DNA of 6,773 bases from positions 1-6,773 of the forward strand of contig JANWJY010000031.1 in the NCBI GenBank assembly GCA_025451715.1. Reading direction: 5' to 3'. Positions 1 through 5,311 of this stretch are shown here, one piece after another. This DNA comes from Fimbriimonadaceae bacterium (GTDB lineage: Bacteria; Armatimonadota; Fimbriimonadia; Fimbriimonadales; Fimbriimonadaceae). A program made the translations under genes and the position numbers. Positions within the stretch are counted from its first letter, which is position 1; each line of letters opens with the position of its first letter. Under the pieces are notes generated by a model. That model had not been told where the DNA came from, did not search any database, and worked only from the letters and a program-made list of their open reading frames with translations.

Positions 1-1
1 A

Positions 2-442
2 CATCCTGATCCAATGGTTGACGAGCAGTTGCACGGGTACGTCGGCACGGCGGTTAACGCAGGCTCCACCCACTTTGTAACGTTTGTGGACGAGCTTCCT
101 GGTGACAAGGAGTTCTACAGGGTCGGTCCACTGATCGAGAACGACCCCATGTTCCCTGAGCGCACGAGCGTGATCTTTGCCAAGGAGCTTGGCGTGCGGC
201 TCCTCGAGATCAGGATTTGGGAAAGAGGTGTGGGCGAGACGCTCGGTTGCGGCACGGGCAGCAGCGCGGCGGCCGCGGAATGGATGAGAAGGCACGGCCG
301 TTCCGGCGACGTCGAGGTCCAGAACCCTGGCGGTGTGCTTGTCGTGAGTGCCGACTCCGTTGGTGGCAGCCTCGTGACGCAGTCGAAGCCGGTCGAGACC
401 TTCACAGGGGTCGTTCCGGTGGCGGTCCCTCAGCGTGTTTGA
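2..442 (+). CDS. dapF: Diaminopimelate epimerase, C-terminal part (5' end outside window)
   Basis: The enzyme interconverts LL- and meso-diaminopimelate in the cytoplasm, for lysine and peptidoglycan synthesis. The frame is open from base 2, so the ATG at 14 is internal; 146 residues are visible, about half of a usual 270-280 aa DapF. Counting the codon at 2-4 as residue 1, the second catalytic Cys is C83 in the family motif ERGVGETLGCGTG (74-86). The preceding E74-R75 match the substrate-carboxylate binding pair of DapF. The segment GPLIENDPMFPERT (42-55) is also typical. The first catalytic Cys lies in the missing N-terminal half. Oddities: the usual GNPH motif reads GSTH (21-24), and the usual TNV after FPER reads TSV (55-57). 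Two Asn positions that contact substrate in characterised DapF proteins are therefore Ser here. The gene ends with TGA and overlaps the convergent mntR by 13 bp. Family assignment is firm; strict DAP specificity is inferred. Confidence 0.93.
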   Translation, partial: HPDPMVDEQLHGYVGTAVNAGSTHFVTFVDELPGDKEFYRVGPLIENDPMFPERTSVIFAKELGVRLLEIRIWERGVGETLGCGTGSSAAAAEWMRRHGRSGDVEVQNPGGVLVVSADSVGGSLVTQSKPVETFTGVVPVAVPQRV

Positions 443-840
443 CGCGCAAGGAAGTCCCTCATCGCCTGCAGGGTCTGCTTGCTAACGTGGTGCTCGATGC
501 CTTCGGCGTCGACCTCAGCCGTCTTGGGTGGCACTCCAAGTGCGACGAGGAACTCGAGCACCGTGACGTGCCTTCTCTCCGACTCCTCAGCTAGCTTCTT
601 GCCCTTAACCGTGAGGAAGATGCTGCGGTATGGCTCGGAAGTGACAAAGCCCTCTCGCACAAGGCGCTTGACGGTCTTTCCAACCGTGACTGGACTAACT
701 CCAAGGCGCCCGGCGAGTTCAACGGCCCGCGCCTCTCCCTTCTCCTGGATCAAGCGGTCGATGAGCTCGACGTAGTCCTCAGCGGTCTCTAGGCTGTGAT
801 CCTGCCGCGTCCTTTCGAAACGGTTCACGTTGCCGCCCAT
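430..840 (-). CDS. mntR: MntR-type manganese-responsive transcriptional repressor (DtxR/MntR family)
   Basis: Predicted Mn(II)-sensing dimeric DNA-binding repressor of metal-uptake genes, 136 aa. An N-terminal winged helix-turn-helix (about 20-90) includes a recognition-helix region near SPVTVGKTVKRL (49-60) and a wing ending in LTVKGKKL. A short dimerisation domain follows. The six metal ligands known from Bacillus MntR can be matched: D22 and E25 (EDYVEL), H91 (ERRHVTV), and E113, E116 and H117 (AEGIEHHVS). The protein resembles the proteobacterial MntR subgroup and lacks the SH3-like domain of iron-type DtxR. The ATG at 840 was chosen because it starts one base after the kinase stop and has GAGGGG 10 nt upstream; a longer frame to 891 would run into the kinase coding sequence. 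The gene is second in an operon with the PfkB kinase, and its 3' end overlaps dapF. No manganese transporter is in the window, so the target is unknown. Mn rather than Fe specificity rests on the ligand set. Confidence 0.9.
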   Translation of the reverse strand: MGGNVNRFERTRQDHSLETAEDYVELIDRLIQEKGEARAVELAGRLGVSPVTVGKTVKRLVREGFVTSEPYRSIFLTVKGKKLAEESERRHVTVLEFLVALGVPPKTAEVDAEGIEHHVSKQTLQAMRDFLARQTR

Positions 841-841
841 G

Positions 842-1756
842 TTAGACCGTCCCCTCGTAAAGTGCTGCGGTCTCGGGCTGTGACGACACAAGATCTTCGA
901 CCGTGGCCCTGTCCGTCAGTCCGCCAAGCGCACCAAGGCCTTGACAGTTGAGAGCGGCCGCGGATGCGGCGAACTTGAGGCACTCGACGAGCGGCCATCC
1001 CAGGTCAAGGCCCATCAACATTCCAGCTCGGAACACGTCACCTGCTCCAGTGGAATCGACGACGCCATCGATTGGCCAGGCGGGAAACGTTCGAACGCCT
1101 TTGATTCGGTCGCCTAGGAGAAACCCGTCGCGACCGTCGGAAAGCAGCGCCGTGCAGTCGTGGTTTTTGAGCCAGGCTTCGAGCCATCGAGTATTTGCAC
1201 CGAGGTCCCCACGTTTGCCGACCCAAGAAGTGCTCGACTGCCAGAGACTGCCTGGTGGGAGCTGTTCGTCGTCACGGACGAAGTCGAGGGCGTACGGCCG
1301 CATTCCCGCCTCGTGGGCGGTGATGAGGGCATTGCGGGCGAGTGCTCCGTGGTTCGGGTCGGCAGTGAACCAGTCGCCGGCGTTCATCGGGGCTAAGGAC
1401 GGGTCGCCTCGTGTCTCCATCTCAGCGAACCCGCGTCCGAACATGGTGCGCTCGCCGTCCGGGGTGACCATGATGTGACAGACCGGCGCAAGATGGTCGC
1501 CTTGAGGGAGGATTGCGTCTTGAAGCTCGTTCGCCTGCAGGAGCAGGGACAGGAGTTCGGCCTCGTCACCCGCACCGAGGGGGTTACCGACCAGCACGAC
1601 TTGTCCTCCCCAGCGGCGGATTGCCGCGGCGGTGTTTGCCGCCTCGCCGCCTAACGAAACGCGCTCTGACAACATCTCGACGTATCCGCCGGGCTCAGGC
1701 AATCGAGGAAGGCTGAAAGTGCGATCAAGGCAGACGGTGCCATAGGCCACGGTCAT
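842..1756 (-). CDS. PfkB-family carbohydrate/nucleoside kinase, substrate unknown
   Basis: A cytoplasmic ATP-dependent kinase of the ribokinase/PfkB superfamily, 304 aa, the usual family length. The N-terminal signature GGEAANTAAA (36-45) contributes to the sugar-binding lid. The C-terminal signature DSTGAGDVFRAG starts at residue 234, forms the anion hole and provides the catalytic base D240. The tail (FAASAAALNCQGLGALGG) has the layout of ribokinase, sulfofructose kinase and KDG kinase relatives. None of the motifs fixes the substrate. The start at 1756 was chosen because the protein begins in family register there (MTVAYGTVCLD), while the 45 residues before it in the open frame are unlike any kinase and overlap the divergent gene. 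A GTG two codons downstream (1750) is an alternative, with AGGGGG 7 nt upstream. A -10-like CACAAT ends 7 nt before the ATG, so the message may be leaderless. mntR follows one base after its TAA. Confidence 0.9.
   Translation of the reverse strand: MTVAYGTVCLDRTFSLPRLPEPGGYVEMLSERVSLGGEAANTAAAIRRWGGQVVLVGNPLGAGDEAELLSLLLQANELQDAILPQGDHLAPVCHIMVTPDGERTMFGRGFAEMETRGDPSLAPMNAGDWFTADPNHGALARNALITAHEAGMRPYALDFVRDDEQLPPGSLWQSSTSWVGKRGDLGANTRWLEAWLKNHDCTALLSDGRDGFLLGDRIKGVRTFPAWPIDGVVDSTGAGDVFRAGMLMGLDLGWPLVECLKFAASAAALNCQGLGALGGLTDRATVEDLVSSQPETAALYEGTV
851..856 (-). promoter_or_regulatory. Ribosome binding site for mntR
   Basis: On the minus strand GAGGGG lies 10 nt before the ATG at 840, inside the last codons of the upstream kinase gene. 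It supports the 840 start over the longer in-frame start at 891, and it suggests translation coupled to the kinase. Confidence 0.6.
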
Positions 1757-1763
1757 TCCCCCT

Positions 1764-1769
1764 ATTGTG
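1764..1769 (-). promoter_or_regulatory. Candidate -10 element for the kinase-mntR operon, leaderless type
   Basis: On the minus strand CACAAT (4 of 6 matches to TATAAT, with the key A2 and T6) ends 7 nt before the ATG at 1756. Transcription would then begin at or next to the start codon. There is no convincing -35 at 16-18 bp; TTGGCC occurs only at a 21-bp spacing. The AGGGGGA between hexamer and ATG could alternatively be a close Shine-Dalgarno. Confidence 0.35.
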
Positions 1770-1779
1770 CCGGACCGGC
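1769..1779. promoter_or_regulatory. GC-rich palindrome in the divergent promoter region, possible operator
   Basis: GCCGG-A-CCGGC is a perfect 5-bp inverted repeat with a 1-bp centre. It lies between the candidate -10 of the leftward kinase-mntR operon and that of the rightward membrane-protein gene. A protein bound here could cover both promoters. It is unlike the AT-rich MntR boxes known from Escherichia or Bacillus, and short GC palindromes are common at this base composition, so the role is speculative. Confidence 0.25.
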
Positions 1780-1782
1780 TGG

Positions 1783-1788
1783 TACAGT
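1783..1788 (+). promoter_or_regulatory. Candidate -10 element for the small membrane protein gene, leaderless type
   Basis: TACAGT (4 of 6 matches to TATAAT, with T1, A2 and T6) ends 7 nt before the ATG at 1796. No purine-rich Shine-Dalgarno is present in the 39-bp gap, which makes a leaderless start the simplest reading. No -35 can be recognised. Confidence 0.35.
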
Positions 1789-1795
1789 CTGGCCA

Positions 1796-2164
1796 ATGAT
1801 CTGGCTGCAGGCTGGCGCCTGCTTCGTGCTCTGGGTCGGCTACGGGCTTTGGCTCCGGCGCTCCTCCGAGAGCCTGAAGGCGCGGATGCATGGCCTCAGC
1901 CGCCGCTCTCGAACCTTGCTTGGCAGTGTCGGGCTACTTGCAGGGCTCGCGGTGCTTGCCCTCGGCCTGTTCGCTGTGATCCAGTTCGGCGGCCTCGGCG
2001 AGAACGGCCTAAGGCCGTGGGCGTGGTTCGCGGTGGCCGGGGTGGGGACAGTGTTCGTGCACTTGCAAGTTCTGGGCGCCGCAGCGATGGTCAGCCTAGT
2101 GCTCGACGAGGTAACGGCTGGGGCAGACCGGCCGTCAGTCATTGAAGAGAAGGAAAACCCATGA
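1796..2164 (+). CDS. Small three-TM integral membrane protein, family not recognised
   Basis: I do not recognise this 122 aa protein. Three hydrophobic segments are visible. TM1 spans about residues 3-20 and starts right at the N-terminus. TM2 is about 41-64, rich in Leu, Gly and Ala. TM3 is about 75-103. The TM1-TM2 loop (21-40) is strongly basic (RR, K, R, RR, R), which by the positive-inside rule places it in the cytoplasm with the N-terminus outside. The short polar tail after TM3 would then be cytoplasmic. No catalytic motif or Cys pair is seen. Its TGA overlaps the next gene as ATGA, so the two are probably translated together and may act together at the envelope. The preceding gap carries a -10-like TACAGT and no Shine-Dalgarno. 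The gene is judged real because of the coherent TM pattern, the tight overlap and the divergent arrangement. Confidence 0.72.
   Translation: MIWLQAGACFVLWVGYGLWLRRSSESLKARMHGLSRRSRTLLGSVGLLAGLAVLALGLFAVIQFGGLGENGLRPWAWFAVAGVGTVFVHLQVLGAAAMVSLVLDEVTAGADRPSVIEEKENP
2149..2154 (+). promoter_or_regulatory. Ribosome binding site for the LTxxQ-motif secreted protein
   Basis: GAAGGA stands 6 nt before the ATG at 2161, inside the last codons of the upstream membrane-protein gene. It fixes the start of the downstream gene and contrasts with the Shine-Dalgarno-free starts of genes that begin transcription units in this window. Confidence 0.65.
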
Positions 2165-2757
2165 ATTGTCGCGTACCGCTCATGTTTGCGCTCGTTGCCG
2201 CGCTCGCTTGTTCGAGCCTGGCCCAAAAGCTCACCCCCGACCAGATCAAGGAAAGCGACCGTGTGCTGGAGAAGATCCGAAAGGTCGAGATTTACAACCA
2301 GTTGTTGCCGGTCTTGTTGACCGGGGAACAGGCGAAGCTCTTCCTTCCGATCCTTGAGAAGCACCGTGCCGATGCGGACAAGGTCCAGGCTGACGAGCAT
2401 AGGCTCCTTCTGCAGTTGGAGAAGGAACTCGACGTTGCTCTCCTGGGCGCGGAGACAAAGGGCGAGCTACCCGACGACAAGACCATGAGGAACGCGCTCG
2501 TGCACTTTCAAGCGTTCACGATGAAGCGGAAGGCTCTGATCGACGACACGGTTTCAAAGCTACTCATGCTGATGCACGAGAAGCTGAACGCAGGACAGGT
2601 CCGCGCGGCGGCGAACGCCTTCAACCCTGCATCCTTCGGTATGACCGCAGACAAGGACACTATGACCGAAGACAAGAAGCTCGACTTGTGGATCCGCATC
2701 GTGCTTATCGACAACACGACGTACCCGATCCTGGTCGAGCTCTCGAAGAAAAAGTAG
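2161..2757 (+). CDS. Secreted all-helical protein with LTxxQ-like motifs (Spy/CpxP-reminiscent), function unknown
   Basis: A 198 aa protein with a Sec signal peptide: basic R4, hydrophobic core about 6-17, likely cleavage after SLA (residue 21). C17 sits in ALAC, a poor lipobox, so a lipoprotein is less likely. The mature part is highly charged and predicted mostly helical. Three LTxxQ-type motifs are visible: LTPDQ (24-28), LTGEQ (53-57) and the degenerate LNAGQ (142-146). Repeated LTxxQ is the hallmark of Spy/CpxP periplasmic proteins (chaperone or stress sensor), but the spacing and the long middle region differ and I see no clear homology beyond the motif. The gene overlaps the upstream membrane protein by ATGA with a good Shine-Dalgarno, and a membrane-anchored thioredoxin follows 54 bp later. 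A role in envelope protein quality control is inference. A generic helical exported protein is the alternative. Confidence 0.75.
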   Translation: MNCRVPLMFALVAALACSSLAQKLTPDQIKESDRVLEKIRKVEIYNQLLPVLLTGEQAKLFLPILEKHRADADKVQADEHRLLLQLEKELDVALLGAETKGELPDDKTMRNALVHFQAFTMKRKALIDDTVSKLLMLMHEKLNAGQVRAAANAFNPASFGMTADKDTMTEDKKLDLWIRIVLIDNTTYPILVELSKKK

Positions 2758-2811
2758 GCTCGGGCCCGACATGGAGAACAGCGGCGCCCAACGGCCGTCT
2801 TAACAGACTAG

Positions 2812-3294
2812 ATGGACAAACTGAAGTCTTCCGCGATTCCGATCCTGCTGATCGTGATCTTTGGACTTGCCTTCGCGGCCGGCATTAAGAACCTGAACTC
2901 CAGTAAGAGCTCAAAGGCGACCGATGAGGGCGGCGGGAAGGCGGGAGAGCTAAGCTTTGCCGGCGATACCGTTGAGGCGTTCGCAACGGCGAAGAAGGAG
3001 GGGAAGGTCGTGATGGTCAAGTACGGCGCCGAGTGGTGTGGGCCGTGCCAACAGATGAAGAAGGAGGCTTTCACAGACGGCAAAGTCGCTGAGGCGCTCA
3101 AGGGCGTGGTCGTCGTGGACATAGATGTGGACTCGCCTGGCCTGGACGCCGAGTGGCTGAAGGAGCACAACGTGGGGCCGATCCCAACCGTACAGTTCTT
3201 CCGTGCGGACGAGTCGATGATCGGTGAGACCGTGGGCTACGACGACGTGCCAGGATTTATCAGAGAGATTGAAAAGATCCTAGCGAAGGCATAA
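2812..3294 (+). CDS. Membrane-anchored thioredoxin-domain protein
   Basis: A thiol-disulfide oxidoreductase domain tethered to the cytoplasmic membrane, 160 aa. A short N-terminus (MDKLKSS) precedes one hydrophobic segment (about 8-25). A Ser/Lys/Gly-rich linker (26-45) and a thioredoxin fold (about 47-158) follow. The active site is WCGPC with C76 and C79; the cis-proline is P125 in GPIPT. The basic N-terminus suggests that the catalytic domain faces the periplasm or cell exterior. The CGPC dipeptide is that of reducing thioredoxins; no CcmG- or DsbD-type extra domain is seen. Reductase or cytochrome-maturation roles are possible but not shown. The start is firm, because the codon immediately before the ATG is an in-frame TAG. 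No Shine-Dalgarno and no good -10 hexamer lies just upstream. It may be co-transcribed with the LTxxQ gene, since no terminator with a T-tract occupies the 54-bp gap. Confidence 0.9.
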   Translation: MDKLKSSAIPILLIVIFGLAFAAGIKNLNSSKSSKATDEGGGKAGELSFAGDTVEAFATAKKEGKVVMVKYGAEWCGPCQQMKKEAFTDGKVAEALKGVVVVDIDVDSPGLDAEWLKEHNVGPIPTVQFFRADESMIGETVGYDDVPGFIREIEKILAKA

Positions 3295-3295
3295 T
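3269..3295 (+). promoter_or_regulatory. Candidate promoter for the nitroreductase gene, leaderless type
   Basis: TTGAAA (3269-3274; 5 of 6 matches to TTGACA) and CATAAT (3290-3295; 5 of 6 matches to TATAAT) are 15 bp apart. CATAAT ends 6 nt before the ATG at 3302. The element lies in the last codons and stop of the thioredoxin gene. It is the best promoter match in the window, and no Shine-Dalgarno precedes the gene. Confidence 0.45.
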
Positions 3296-3301
3296 CTTCG
3301 T

Positions 3302-4105
3302 ATGTTCGAAGAGCCCTTTGGCGAGGCATGGCGCCTCCGCTACGGCAGCGACGCCCCGGACGATTCGGGCGTCGCTGCTCGGTTTGTGGCGCACCGCTCC
3401 GTGAGGGAGTACTCCGACCGGCCCTTGTCGGAGGCGACGGTCTCTGGGCTCGTCGCGGCGGCTCAGAGCGCGGCCACGAGCAGCAACCTCCAACTCTGGT
3501 CGGTGGTCTCGGTGCAGGATCCTGAACAGCGCACTGCCATCGCGAGGCTGTGCGCAGACCAAGACCAAGTCCACAAGGCGCCTTGGTTCTTCTGCTTTAT
3601 GATCGACCATAACCGGTTGCGCCGAGCTGCGGCCATGGTCGGGGAGGAGTGCAAGGGGCTGGACTACAACGAGTTCTACACGATGGCGGTGATCGACGCC
3701 TCGCTTGCGGCTGAGCGGATGGTGTGCGCCGCAGAGGCTATGGGAATCGGGATCTGCTACATCGGCGCACTCAGAAACGACCCGTCCGGGGTGGCTTCAC
3801 TGCTCGATCTGCCAGCAGGCGTGTTCGGCGCGTTTGGGCTCTGCCTCGGTTACCCTTCGGAGGACGCCAAGGCGGAGATCAAGCCCCGCTTGCCGCAGTC
3901 TGCCGTCTGGTTCCGAGAGAGGTACGACAGGGCCGCTTCGTTCGGCGACTATGACGACAGGATGAAGGGGTTCTACGAGTCGCAGGGGATGAAGGGCGAC
4001 GTCAACTGGTCGATGCGCAGCGGGCGTCGCGTGGACGAGCACCACCTGACGGGGAGGGAAGTTTTGAAGGAGTTCTTGGAGGGACGTGGGTTCTTGAAGA
4101 GGTGA
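3302..4105 (+). CDS. NfsA/NfrA-type flavin (FMN) nitroreductase / NAD(P)H oxidoreductase
   Basis: Predicted FMN-binding dimeric cytoplasmic oxidoreductase that reduces nitro compounds, quinones or free flavin with NAD(P)H. Length is 267 aa; E. coli NfsA is 240. Family motifs in order: HRSVREY (31-37) and SSNLQ (60-64), both in the FMN-phosphate/isoalloxazine binding part; GIGICYIGALRN (148-159), the long flavin-binding motif shared with NfsA; GLCLGYP (179-185); and KPRLP (194-198). The NfsA-like C-terminal extension (about 199-267) ends in a basic REVLKEFLEGRGF stretch. A 25-30 residue N-terminal addition before HRSVR accounts for most of the extra length. The physiological substrate cannot be deduced. 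The gene starts 7 bp after the thioredoxin stop, with a candidate promoter across the junction. It could contribute to redox homeostasis beside the thioredoxin, but this rests only on adjacency. It converges on ftsZ, with the ftsZ terminator between them. Confidence 0.92.
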   Translation: MFEEPFGEAWRLRYGSDAPDDSGVAARFVAHRSVREYSDRPLSEATVSGLVAAAQSAATSSNLQLWSVVSVQDPEQRTAIARLCADQDQVHKAPWFFCFMIDHNRLRRAAAMVGEECKGLDYNEFYTMAVIDASLAAERMVCAAEAMGIGICYIGALRNDPSGVASLLDLPAGVFGAFGLCLGYPSEDAKAEIKPRLPQSAVWFRERYDRAASFGDYDDRMKGFYESQGMKGDVNWSMRSGRRVDEHHLTGREVLKEFLEGRGFLKR

Positions 4106-4112
4106 GGAGCGC

Positions 4113-4144
4113 AAAAAATGCCCCGCCTTTTGGAAGGGCGGGGC
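4113..4144 (-). terminator. Intrinsic terminator of ftsZ
   Basis: On the minus strand a perfect 8-bp GC stem (GCCCCGCC / GGCGGGGC, 4144-4137 with 4127-4120) closes a 9-nt loop and is followed by A and six T (4118-4113). It lies 36 bp beyond the ftsZ stop. The plus-strand side of the hairpin is followed by TATTCG, not a T-tract, so it should terminate mainly leftward transcripts; it may weakly slow nitroreductase read-through. Confidence 0.88.
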
Positions 4145-4180
4145 TATTCGTTGGACCAGTACGTTGCGATAGTAAAAGCG

Positions 4181-5311
4181 TTATCTGGACCGTTGGCTGC
4201 GAAGGAAGGCGGGGATGTCGAAGTCGATCTCGTCGAGGCTGACGGCCTCGAGCCCGCGGCGCGGGGTCTGTTCGGCGGTCGCGATCGGTTCGTACTCGGG
4301 CTGAGTGTCGGGCGCGTCGGCCATCACGAACACCTCGCGGTCGCGCATCGAGGTCGGCGCGTAGTGCATCCCTGCGGCGAGGAGGGTGACGCAGACCTGC
4401 TCGCCCATGGACTCGTCGAACACCTGGCCCATGTAGATCGAGGCCTCGTCGGCGTCCGCGAACTGCATGATGTACTCCATCGCGTCCTGGGCTTCGCCGA
4501 TGGTGAAGTCCGGGCCAGCGGTGATGTTGACCAGCAGCCTCTTCGCACCCTGGATGTCGGTCTCGAGCAGCGGGGAGGACACGGCCTGCTCGGCTGCGAC
4601 CCGCGCCCGCCTATCCCCAGTGCCTCGGCCGAGACCCATCAGGGCGACCCCGGCCCCCTTCATGACGCTGCGGACGTCGGCAAAATCGACGTTGATCATG
4701 CCGGGCTTCATGATGATGTCGCTGATGCCCTGCACGCCCTGGCGGAGCACGTCGTCGGCATAGAGGAAGGCGTCTTGGAGGGACGTGCGCTTCTCGACCA
4801 CGCTGAGGAGCTTCTCGTTAGGAATGACAATCAGCGTGTCGACGTGGTCCTTGATGCGGGCGATGCCCTCTTCTGCGATGCGCCGCCGCTTCGGCCCCTC
4901 GAACCCGAACGGCTTGGTGACGACGCCCACGGTCAGGATGTCGAGGCGCTTGGCGAGCTCCGCGACGATCGGCGCGGCGCCGGTCCCGGTGCCCCCGCCC
5001 ATCCCGGCCGTGACGAACACCATGTCGGCGCCGTCGATCTGCTCCATGATCTCTCGCTCCGACTCTTTGGCCGCGGCGTGACCGCGCGTTGGGTCGCCAC
5101 CGGTCCCTAGGCCGCGGGTCGTACCCCTACCAAGTGCGATCCGTGTTGGAGCGAAGCTCGTCTCGAGAGCCTGCATGTCGGTGTTGAGCGCGATGAAGTC
5201 GACGCCTTCGACCGAGGTCTGGATCATGCGGTTGATGGCGTTGCACCCACCGCCACCGACACCAAGAACCTTGATGACGGCCCTCGATTCGAACAGGTTT
5301 CTGGCGTTCAT
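4181..5311 (-). CDS. ftsZ: Cell division GTPase FtsZ
   Basis: Bacterial tubulin homologue that polymerises with GTP to form the cytokinetic Z-ring under the membrane. Length is 376 aa; E. coli FtsZ is 383. The N-terminal GTPase domain has GVGGGGCNAINRM (17-29), the tubulin signature GGGTGTG (105-111), TKPFGFEG (132-139) and PNEKLL (164-169). The T7 synergy loop NVDFADV (207-213) carries the acidic residues that complete the neighbouring subunit's GTPase site. A short linker of about 30 residues, rich in acidic residues and Pro, leads to the conserved tail peptide DIPAFLR (365-371), which binds FtsA/ZipA/SepF-type anchors. The start at 5311 was chosen because the protein then begins in family register; the 48 residues before it in the open frame are not FtsZ-like. 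No clear Shine-Dalgarno is present. The gene stands alone: divergent from purE, with its own terminator, and no ftsA, ftsQ or mur genes nearby. Confidence 0.98.
   Translation of the reverse strand: MNARNLFESRAVIKVLGVGGGGCNAINRMIQTSVEGVDFIALNTDMQALETSFAPTRIALGRGTTRGLGTGGDPTRGHAAAKESEREIMEQIDGADMVFVTAGMGGGTGTGAAPIVAELAKRLDILTVGVVTKPFGFEGPKRRRIAEEGIARIKDHVDTLIVIPNEKLLSVVEKRTSLQDAFLYADDVLRQGVQGISDIIMKPGMINVDFADVRSVMKGAGVALMGLGRGTGDRRARVAAEQAVSSPLLETDIQGAKRLLVNITAGPDFTIGEAQDAMEYIMQFADADEASIYMGQVFDESMGEQVCVTLLAAGMHYAPTSMRDREVFVMADAPDTQPEYEPIATAEQTPRRGLEAVSLDEIDFDIPAFLRSQRSR

Noticed and set aside
217..594. Overlapping Arg-rich plus-strand frame across the dapF/mntR junction
   Set aside because: It is out of frame with dapF and antisense to mntR, both of which have conserved active-site or metal-ligand motifs. 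Its composition is typical of a shadow frame.
948..1478. A 176-codon open frame on the plus strand opposite the PfkB kinase
   Set aside because: The Ser/Pro/Arg-rich composition is that of an antisense shadow, while the opposite strand has both PfkB signatures.
1757..1891. N-terminal extension of the kinase frame upstream of 1756
   Set aside because: These residues do not resemble a kinase, would overlap the divergent membrane-protein gene, and place the family start far from its usual position.
2760..2798. Palindromes TCGGGCCCGA and ACGGCCGT after the LTxxQ gene, considered as a terminator
   Set aside because: Each is a short self-complementary GC word without a usable loop, and neither is followed by a T-tract, so there is no support for an intrinsic terminator.
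4118..5110. A 330-codon open frame on the plus strand opposite ftsZ
   Set aside because: It lies antisense to an unmistakable FtsZ. Its His/Asp/Val-rich composition is typical of the complement of GC-rich codons, it begins inside the ftsZ terminator hairpin, and it shows no domain.
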